Below, piece by piece: positions 34,369 to 40,111 of a stretch of DNA of 40,111 nt. The notes beneath the pieces are model-generated. The model was not told the DNA's origin. It saw only the letters and a list, made by a program, of their open reading frames with translations, and ran no database searches. The DNA lies in the NCBI RefSeq assembly GCF_000278725.1, contig NZ_ALCA01000034.1, positions 1 through 40,111 on the forward strand, read 5' to 3'. A program made the position numbers and the translations under genes. Position 1 is the first letter of the stretch; each line of letters opens with the position of its first letter. Source of the DNA: Actinomyces sp. ICM47. GTDB lineage: Bacteria > Actinomycetota > Actinomycetes > Actinomycetales > Actinomycetaceae.

Positions 34369-35712
34369 ATGGATCTGTTTGATTCTGAAGCATTCGACGA
34401 GTTGGGCGTGCCCGCGTTTTCCGCGGACGCGCCCCTCGCCGTTCGTATGAGACCTTCTCGACTGGAGGAGGTTGTCGGCCAATCGCACCTGCTCGGTGAG
34501 GGAGCTCCGCTGCGTCGCCTCCTGTCGCCCGGCTCTCGAGATGGTGTGTCGGTATCGTCCGTGGTTCTGTGGGGTCCACCGGGAACGGGTAAGACGACGC
34601 TCGCGTATTTGATCGCCAGGGCGTCGGGTCGACGCTTTGTTGAGTTATCCGCCGTCTCATCGGGCGTGGGCGACGTGCGTCGGGTCGTGGACAGTGCGCG
34701 CCGGACATTGGCGAGCAGTGGCGAGGAAACAATCCTCTTTGTGGATGAGGTGCACCGCTTCTCCAAGTCGCAGCAGGATTCGCTTCTTCCAGCGGTGGAG
34801 AACCGATGGGTAGTGCTGGTCGCGGCGACAACGGAAAACCCGTCCTTCTCTGTGATTGCTCCGCTGCTGTCTCGCTCGCTCCTTTTGACGCTGCGTCCAC
34901 TTGAGCCTGAGGCGCTTGAAGGTCTCGTTCGCCGGGCGCTGTCCGATGAACGTGGGCTTGCGGGCCGCTTCGCGATGACAGACGAGGCCGTGGCTGGGTT
35001 GGTTCGCTTGGCTGGCTCGGACGCCCGCAAGTCTCTGACGCTGCTGGAGGCGGCGGCTGGGGTGGCCAGCGATGATGGGTCCGGTGAGATCACGGTTGCC
35101 AGTGTCGAGGCTGCTGCTAACCAGGCGCTCGTACGCTGGGGGCGTGACCAGCACTACGATGTCACGAGTGCTTTTATCAAGTCGATGCGCGGATCGGACG
35201 TCGATGCGGCGCTGCACTACTTAGCGCGAATGATTGAGGCGGGGGAGGATCCGCGTTTCATCGCGCGACGTATTGTGATCGCCGCTTCTGAAGAGATTGG
35301 GATGGCTGCGCCCGAGGTGTTGTCCACGTGTGTGGCCGTCGCACAGGGCGTTGCTCTTATTGGAATGCCCGAGGCCCGCCTGCTTCTCGCGCAGGCTGTT
35401 GTTGCGGTGGCGACGGCACCCAAATCGAACGCCACGTACCTGGCCATTGATCGGGCGTTGGCAGATGTTCGGAAGGGACGCGGGGGAGCGGTGCCCGAGC
35501 ATCTGCGTGACGCTCACTACGCGGGGGCAAAGACGCTGGGGCATGGCGAGGGTTACCTCTACGCTCACGACCATCCGCATCATGTAGCTGCTCAGCAATA
35601 TCTTCCCGACGACCTTGAAGGTACCCGCTACTACGAGCCAACAGAGAATGGACATGAGGCGATCCTCACGAAGAGGCTTGCTGCCATTCGTAGTCTGTTA
35701 AAAAGACGCTAG
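34369..35712 (+). CDS. rarA: Replication-associated recombination ATPase RarA (MgsA)
   Basis: A 447-residue AAA+ ATPase of the RarA/MgsA/WRNIP1 family that acts at stalled replication forks. Seen: [20 protein letters not shown] at the start, Walker [16 protein letters not shown], Walker [20 protein letters not shown], sensor 1 [13 protein letters not shown], arginine finger region PLLSRS, and the C-terminal tetramerisation domain with [19 protein letters not shown] and [15 protein letters not shown]. Length is normal. It starts 10 nt after the surface-protein stop, and the -10 element overlaps that stop. It marks the return to conserved core genes. Confidence 0.95.
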   Translation: MDLFDSEAFDELGVPAFSADAPLAVRMRPSRLEEVVGQSHLLGEGAPLRRLLSPGSRDGVSVSSVVLWGPPGTGKTTLAYLIARASGRRFVELSAVSSGVGDVRRVVDSARRTLASSGEETILFVDEVHRFSKSQQDSLLPAVENRWVVLVAATTENPSFSVIAPLLSRSLLLTLRPLEPEALEGLVRRALSDERGLAGRFAMTDEAVAGLVRLAGSDARKSLTLLEAAAGVASDDGSGEITVASVEAAANQALVRWGRDQHYDVTSAFIKSMRGSDVDAALHYLARMIEAGEDPRFIARRIVIAASEEIGMAAPEVLSTCVAVAQGVALIGMPEARLLLAQAVVAVATAPKSNATYLAIDRALADVRKGRGGAVPEHLRDAHYAGAKTLGHGEGYLYAHDHPHHVAAQQYLPDDLEGTRYYEPTENGHEAILTKRLAAIRSLLKRR

Positions 35713-35837
35713 GATAGAACAGTTGTCCGCACGAGCGGGCACCTGGGGCCTTAGCCGACGAACCGCTTCCGGTTCTGGAGTTGGCCCCATGTTGGGGATC
35801 CACCCTGACATGACATGAGAAACAGGAAGAAGATTTC
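35713..35837 (+). promoter_or_regulatory. Structured 5' leader of rpsD
   Basis: Just downstream of a TAGGAT -10-like element, GGGGCC (35745-35750) can pair with GGCCCC (35783-35788), enclosing a perfect GAACCG-CTTC-CGGTTC hairpin (35760-35775). The same CCCC (35785-35788) can instead pair with GGGG at 35794-35797. The two folds exclude each other, so this could be a ribosomal-protein autoregulatory leader. The ribosome site AGGAAG is at 35824. Confidence 0.5.
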
Positions 35838-36461
35838 ATGGCAACGAATCGTTCCCGCAAGCAGGTGCGTGAGTCCCGCGCCCTCGGCCTGGCCCTGACC
35901 CCCAAGGCCGTTCGCTACTTCGAGAAGCGCCCCTACGGTCCCGGTGAGCACGGCCGTACCCGTCGCCGCCAGGATTCCGACTACGCCGTTCGTCTGAAGG
36001 AAAAGCAGCGTCTGCGCGCCCAGTACGGCATCCGTGAGTCGCAGCTGCGCCGCGCCTTCGAAGAGGCTCGCCGCACCGCTGGCCTGACTGGTGAGAACCT
36101 GGTTGAGCTGCTCGAGATGCGTCTGGACGCCCTCGTCCTGCGCGCTGGCTTCGCCCGCACCATCCAGCAGGCCCGTCAGGTGGTCGTTCACCGCCACATC
36201 CTCGTTGACGGCAAGATCGTCGACCGCCCCTCCTTCCGCGTGAAGCCCGGTCAGACCATCCAGGTCAAGCCCAAGTCGCAGACCACGGTCCCCTTCGAGA
36301 TTGCCGCTGAGGGTATTCACCGTGACGTGCTGCCCGCTGTCCCCGAGTACCTGGACGTCGAGCTGTCCCGTCTGAAGGCGACCCTGGTTCGTCGCCCGAA
36401 GCGCGCTGAGGTCCCCGTGACCGTCGACGTGCAGATGGTCGTCGAGCACTACTCGCGCTGA
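35838..36461 (+). CDS. rpsD: 30S ribosomal protein S4
   Basis: A 207-residue primary 16S rRNA-binding protein that starts small-subunit assembly. The N-terminus NRSRKQVRESRALGLALTPK lacks the zinc-binding Cys residues found in some S4 forms. FEKRPYGPGEHGRTRRR and the S4 RNA-binding domain (LEMRLDALVLRAGFARTIQQARQVVVHRHILVDGK, read in parts, about 95-160) are typical. AGGAAG lies 8 nt before ATG. It stands as a single gene between rarA and alaS with its own leader and terminator. S4 represses its own mRNA in several bacteria, which fits the structured leader. Confidence 0.97.
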   Translation: MATNRSRKQVRESRALGLALTPKAVRYFEKRPYGPGEHGRTRRRQDSDYAVRLKEKQRLRAQYGIRESQLRRAFEEARRTAGLTGENLVELLEMRLDALVLRAGFARTIQQARQVVVHRHILVDGKIVDRPSFRVKPGQTIQVKPKSQTTVPFEIAAEGIHRDVLPAVPEYLDVELSRLKATLVRRPKRAEVPVTVDVQMVVEHYSR

Positions 36462-36473
36462 CGTTTGTCATAG

Positions 36474-36514
36474 TCGCGCCCCCGAGCTCGTAGCTCGGGG
36501 GCGCGATTTTCTTT
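36474..36514 (+). terminator. Strong intrinsic terminator after rpsD
   Basis: A perfect 15-bp GC-rich stem (arms 36474-36488 and 36492-36506, loop CGT) followed by TTTTCTTT. The best terminator in the window. Confidence 0.95.
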
Positions 36515-36566
36515 ATCCCACAGTCTGCTTATGCGTGCCGATGTGCCCACAGAGGTGGGGACGGAC

Positions 36567-36572
36567 TAACAT
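36567..36572 (+). promoter_or_regulatory. -10 element for a near-leaderless alaS transcript
   Basis: TAACAT ends 8 nt before the alaS ATG; the gap GGGGCACT has no well-spaced ribosome site. The predicted start lies within 2 nt of the start codon. Confidence 0.45.
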
Positions 36573-36580
36573 GGGGCACT

Positions 36581-39289
36581 ATGCGTACGTCTGAAATCCG
36601 CACCCGTTGGCTCGACTACTTCGAGAAGCAGGGTCATGAGGTCTGTCCTTCCGTCTCCCTGGTGTCCCCGGAGCCGTCGATTCTGTTTACGATCGCGGGC
36701 ATGGTCCCCTTCATTCCCTACATCATGGGCGTTGAGCCTGCGCCGTGGCCCAGGGCTACGTCGGTGCAGAAGTGCATTCGTACCAACGACATTGACAACG
36801 TGGGTAAGACGACTCGCCACGGTACGTTCTTCCAGATGAACGGTAACTTCTCCTTCGGTGACTACTTCAAGGAAGGTGCTATTAACTTCGCGTGGGATCT
36901 GTTGACGGGTTCGCGTGACGAGGGCAAGTATGGCCTCGACGGAGACCGTTTCTGGGTGACGATTTGGGATGAGGACGAGGAGGCTCTCAACGTCCTGACG
37001 AAGCAGGTCGGCATGGATCCCAAGCACATTGTGCGCCTGCCGCGCGTGGAGAACTTCTGGGATACGGGCCAGCCCGGCCCCGCCGGCCCCTGTGCCGAGT
37101 GGCACTACGACCGTGGTCCCGCGTACGGCCCCGAGGCTGTGGGCGGCACCGTGGATCCGGGCGGCGACCGTTACCTCGAGGTCTGGAACCTTGTGTTCGA
37201 CCAGTTCATGCGCGGTAAGGGAACCGGCAAGGACTACCCGCTCCTGGGTGAGCTGGACAAAAAGGCGATTGATACGGGTGCCGGCCTGGAACGTCTGGCC
37301 TTCGTCATGCAGGACAAGCCCAACATGTACGAGATCGACGAGGTTTTCCCCGTCATTGAGGCCGCCATGCAGATGAGTGGCAAGCGCTACGGTTTGGGTG
37401 CAGCCGGTCCCGAGGCCGGGGCAGCCTACGACGATGACGTACGTATGCGTGTCGTGGCGGACCACGTGCGTTCTTCGCTCATGCTGATCGGCGACGGTGT
37501 GCGCCCCGGTAACGATGGCCGCGGCTACGTGCTGCGCCGCCTGATCCGCCGCGCGGTCCGCTCGATGCGTCTCCTGGGTGTCGACGAGGCAACCATGCCT
37601 ACCCTGCTCACCGCTTCGAAGGACGCGATGAAGGCCTCGTACCCTGAGCTGGAGACGAACTGGAAGACGATCTCCGAGGTCGCCTTCGCGGAGGAAGACG
37701 CGTTCCGCCGCACGCTCAGCGCCGGTACGACGATCCTGGACGCTGCGGTTGCGAGCGCGAAGGAGTCGAAGGGTGCCCCCGTTATTTCTGGTGCCTCCGC
37801 GTTCTCGCTACACGACACCTACGGGTTCCCGATCGATCTGACCCTTGAGATGGCCGCCGAACAGGGCGTGTCCGTTGACGAAGAGGGCTTCCGCACCCTC
37901 ATGGCCGAGCAGAAGGAGCGTGCACGCGCCGACGCCCGCTCGAAGAAGACCGGACACACCGACGTCCGCGTCTTCCATGACATCGAAAAGGCGATGGGCG
38001 GCGGTTCGACGTTCCTGGGTTACACCGAGCAGGCATCCGAGGCCACGGTTGAGGCGCTTCTCGTCGATGGCGTGGAGGCCCCGGCAGCCACCGCTCCCTC
38101 TGAGGTTGAGGTGATCCTGGACCGCACCCCCTTCTACGCCGAGATGGGCGGCCAGCTGGCTGACCACGGTACGATTCGACTCGCGGGCGGCGGCGTCGTT
38201 GAGGTTCATGACGTGCAGGCCCCGATCCGAGGCCTGAGCGTGCACCGTGGCACCCTGACCGAGGGCGGCATGACGGTGGGGGAGAAGGCCTACGCCGAGA
38301 TTGACGGCGAGCGTCGCCTCGCGATTGCTCGCGCCCACACCGCTACTCACATGGTGTACGCGGGCCTGCGCAATGTCGTGTCCGAGAATGCGGATCAGGC
38401 GGGTTCAGAGAACTCGCCGTCGCGCCTGCGTTTTGACTTCCGTCACTCGAGCGCGCTTGCCGGATCCCAGCTGAACGACATTGAGGCTCTTGTTAACGAG
38501 AAGCTCGCTGAGGATCTCCCCGTCACAACGGAGGTCATGAGCATCGAGAAGGCCAAGGAGATGGGCGCAATCGCTCTCTTCGGCGAAAAGTACGGTTCCG
38601 AGGTTCGCGTTGTGACAATCGGCGATGGCTTCGACCGTGAGCTGTGCGGTGGCACCCACGTGCCTACGACGGGCCATATTGGCCGTGTGACGGTGCTTGG
38701 CGAGGGATCCGTTGCCTCCGGTGTGCGCCGCATCGAGGCCCTCGTTGGCGACGGAGCGTATGAGTTCCAGGCGAAGGAACATGCGTTGGTCTCCCAGCTG
38801 TCTCAGCTTGTGGGCGGGCGTGCCGACGAACTTCCCGAGCGAATTGAGTCTCTGCTCATCAAGCTGCGCGAGTCCGAGAAGGAACTGGACAAGATCCGTA
38901 CCGAGCAGGCGCTGCGCCGCGGCGGTGAACTCGCTGCTGCCTCCGAGCGCGTGGGTAAGGTCAGCCTCGTCGCCTCTGCCGTTGGTGAGATGCCGTCGGC
39001 TGACGCACTGCGTACGTTGGCTCTGGACGTTCGTGACCGCATGGGCAACGAGCGCGGTGCCGTCGTAGCGCTTGCCGGTCTTGTCGGCGGTAAACCTTCC
39101 TTGGTCATCGCGACGAACGAGGGTGCCCGTGAGGCCTCCGTTAAGGCAGGCGCGCTTGTGCGCGCCGTCGGTAAGTACATGGGTGGCGGCGGCGGTGGCC
39201 GCGACGATATCGCCCAGGGTGGCGGCACAAAGCCCGAGGGCATCCCGACCGCACTTGATGCGATTCGTTCGCAGATCGAGGCCCTGTGA
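36581..39289 (+). CDS. alaS: Alanyl-tRNA synthetase
   Basis: A 902-residue class II synthetase, full bacterial length. Catalytic domain: RTRWLDYFEKQGHEVCPS, LFTIAGMVPFIPYIMG, TSVQKCIRTNDIDNVGKT and FFQMNGNFSFGDYFKEGAI. The editing domain carries the zinc motifs HTATH (about 586) and CGGTH (about 690). The C-terminal oligomerisation domain ends GGGGGRDDIAQGGG. All parts are present. Its stop overlaps the ruvX start (GTGA). Confidence 0.97.
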   Translation: MRTSEIRTRWLDYFEKQGHEVCPSVSLVSPEPSILFTIAGMVPFIPYIMGVEPAPWPRATSVQKCIRTNDIDNVGKTTRHGTFFQMNGNFSFGDYFKEGAINFAWDLLTGSRDEGKYGLDGDRFWVTIWDEDEEALNVLTKQVGMDPKHIVRLPRVENFWDTGQPGPAGPCAEWHYDRGPAYGPEAVGGTVDPGGDRYLEVWNLVFDQFMRGKGTGKDYPLLGELDKKAIDTGAGLERLAFVMQDKPNMYEIDEVFPVIEAAMQMSGKRYGLGAAGPEAGAAYDDDVRMRVVADHVRSSLMLIGDGVRPGNDGRGYVLRRLIRRAVRSMRLLGVDEATMPTLLTASKDAMKASYPELETNWKTISEVAFAEEDAFRRTLSAGTTILDAAVASAKESKGAPVISGASAFSLHDTYGFPIDLTLEMAAEQGVSVDEEGFRTLMAEQKERARADARSKKTGHTDVRVFHDIEKAMGGGSTFLGYTEQASEATVEALLVDGVEAPAATAPSEVEVILDRTPFYAEMGGQLADHGTIRLAGGGVVEVHDVQAPIRGLSVHRGTLTEGGMTVGEKAYAEIDGERRLAIARAHTATHMVYAGLRNVVSENADQAGSENSPSRLRFDFRHSSALAGSQLNDIEALVNEKLAEDLPVTTEVMSIEKAKEMGAIALFGEKYGSEVRVVTIGDGFDRELCGGTHVPTTGHIGRVTVLGEGSVASGVRRIEALVGDGAYEFQAKEHALVSQLSQLVGGRADELPERIESLLIKLRESEKELDKIRTEQALRRGGELAAASERVGKVSLVASAVGEMPSADALRTLALDVRDRMGNERGAVVALAGLVGGKPSLVIATNEGAREASVKAGALVRAVGKYMGGGGGGRDDIAQGGGTKPEGIPTALDAIRSQIEAL

Positions 39290-39774
39290 GCCTGCGCAGG
39301 GGTATTCGCATCGGCGTAGACGTCGGCACCGTTCGTGTCGGCGTCAGCCGTTGCGACCCTGACGGCATCTTGACGATGCCGGTCCAAACGCTGACGCGCG
39401 CACCCGATCTGTCGGACCTGTCTGCCCTGGCCGAAATTGTCACCGAACACGATGCCATCGAGGTGATCGTGGGTCTGCCCAGGCACCTGCGCGGCGGCGA
39501 AGGAGTCTCCGCTAAGGGGGCGCGCAAGTATGCGCGCCGCCTCAAGAAGCTTGTGCCGGACGTTCGCGTCGCAATGGTGGACGAACGGCTGACATCGAAC
39601 CAGGCGCATGCGCGTTTACGCGCGTCTGGAATTCCGGAATACGAACACCGCAGCGTGATCGATCAGGTTGCGGCACAGATCATCCTTGAACAGGCCCTTG
39701 AGCTCGAACGCATGAGCGGTCGCGCGCCGGGCGAGGAGATCATCCTCGAGACCAGCGAAGGAGCGAATCGATGA
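39286..39774 (+). CDS. ruvX: RuvX/YqgF RNase H-fold nuclease
   Basis: A 162-residue protein of the YqgF family, involved in pre-16S rRNA processing and proposed as a Holliday junction resolvase. Signatures: IGVDVGTVRVGVSRCD with the active-site Asp, VIVGLPRHLRGGEG, VDERLTSNQAHARL, and a C-terminal SVIDQVAAQIILEQAL. The GTG start overlaps the alaS stop by 4 nt and the stop overlaps the next ATG. alaS-ruvX-mltG is a conserved order. Confidence 0.93.
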   Translation: MSLRRGIRIGVDVGTVRVGVSRCDPDGILTMPVQTLTRAPDLSDLSALAEIVTEHDAIEVIVGLPRHLRGGEGVSAKGARKYARRLKKLVPDVRVAMVDERLTSNQAHARLRASGIPEYEHRSVIDQVAAQIILEQALELERMSGRAPGEEIILETSEGANR

Positions 39775-40111
39775 GTACGCCCCCCAAATATCCCTTCCGT
39801 TCGCGCCGCGAAATTCATTCCGGCCAGCGGAAGGTGTACTCCGATGCTCCGAACGAGGAACAGCTTTCGGCTCCATCCGACCCCACGTCGGCGCGCGGCA
39901 GCAGGGGGTCCGCACAGGCCTCGTCTGACCCTACGTCGGTGCGTGGCAGCGTGAGGCGTCCTCAGGCCTCGTCTGACCCTACGTCGGTGCGTGGCGGCGA
40001 GAGGCGTCCTCAGGCCTCGTCTGACCCTACGTCGGTGCGTGGCGGCGTGAGGCGTCCTCAGGCCTCGTCTGACCCCACGTCGGTGCGTGGCAGCGTGAGG
40101 CGTCCTCAGGC
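39771..40111 (+). CDS. mltG: Probable endolytic transglycosylase MltG, N-terminal part
   Basis: The frame runs off the window after 113 codons. The visible part is the cytoplasmic N-terminus only: a basic start (STPPKYPFRSRREIHSG) and then tandem 16-residue repeats of the type SDPTSVRGSVRRPQAS. No membrane helix or YceG-like domain is visible yet. The MltG call rests on position directly after ruvX, where actinobacteria usually carry mltG. The overlap ATGA with ruvX indicates translational coupling. The N-terminal extension is probably disordered and rich in Arg. Confidence 0.55.
   Translation, partial: MSTPPKYPFRSRREIHSGQRKVYSDAPNEEQLSAPSDPTSARGSRGSAQASSDPTSVRGSVRRPQASSDPTSVRGGERRPQASSDPTSVRGGVRRPQASSDPTSVRGSVRRPQ
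39876..40111 (+). repeat. 48-bp in-frame tandem repeat
   Basis: Units begin at 39876 (diverged), 39924, 39972, 40020 and 40068, exactly 48 bp apart, and the array continues past the window edge. The copies from 39924 on are nearly identical, varying mainly at GS/GG and V/E codons. Confidence 0.92.

Noticed and set aside
33030..35093. 687-codon minus-strand frame opposite surface protein 2 and rarA
   Set aside because: Its Arg/Gly-rich repeats are the reverse reading of the SPAPESPV codons; no family resemblance.

Overview
The window is high-GC actinobacterial chromosome. Gene order gives the lineage: yebC-pdxST-ruvCAB-yajC-secDF-apt-rel, then hisS, aspS, rarA, rpsD, alaS, ruvX and a probable mltG follow the Actinomycetota core order. 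The compact genome, frequent GTG starts and repeat-rich surface proteins suggest Actinomycetaceae (Actinomyces/Schaalia-like). The genus is inference.

Layout. 1-675: 3' end of a TPR-repeat gene. 676-1207: a gap with an unrecognised short ORF, then a small Cys/His protein divergent from sixA. 1839-6417: yebC, vitamin B6 synthesis (pdxS, pdxT) and the Holliday-junction genes ruvC-ruvA-ruvB, mostly overlapping or nearly touching. ruvA has its own -10 element, a LexA-like box and a short leader ORF. 6601-10622: protein export (yajC, secD, secF) and apt. 10702-19856: rel, a DUF349 protein, a metallo-hydrolase, hisS and two tandem membrane-anchored GTPases. 20077-23667: a DEAD-box RNA helicase with a structured leader, convergent with an MFS transporter. 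23770-25575: aspS.

25651-34358 separates aspS from rarA and looks like the accessory part: yciO, an enterochelin-esterase-like gene, a lipoprotein/permease/permease/ATPase siderophore importer behind a DtxR/IdeR-type iron box, an AT-rich gap, and two exported proteins with similar C-terminal membrane anchors. 34369-40111 returns to core genes: rarA, rpsD with a structured leader and strong terminator, alaS, ruvX, and the start of a repeat-bearing protein that is probably MltG.

The most interesting signals are regulatory and repeat-based. Several genes have a TANNNT hexamer 6-8 nt before the start codon, indicating leaderless mRNAs. One such element creates a 16-codon leader ORF whose stop overlaps the ruvA start. 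The helicase leader holds a 19-codon Cys-rich ORF with a terminator-like hairpin. Tandem in-frame repeats occur in four proteins. No CRISPR array, IS element, tRNA or rRNA was seen. No complete new defence or metabolic system can be demonstrated from this sequence alone; the TPR fragment, the paired GTPases and the two surface proteins are the best leads.
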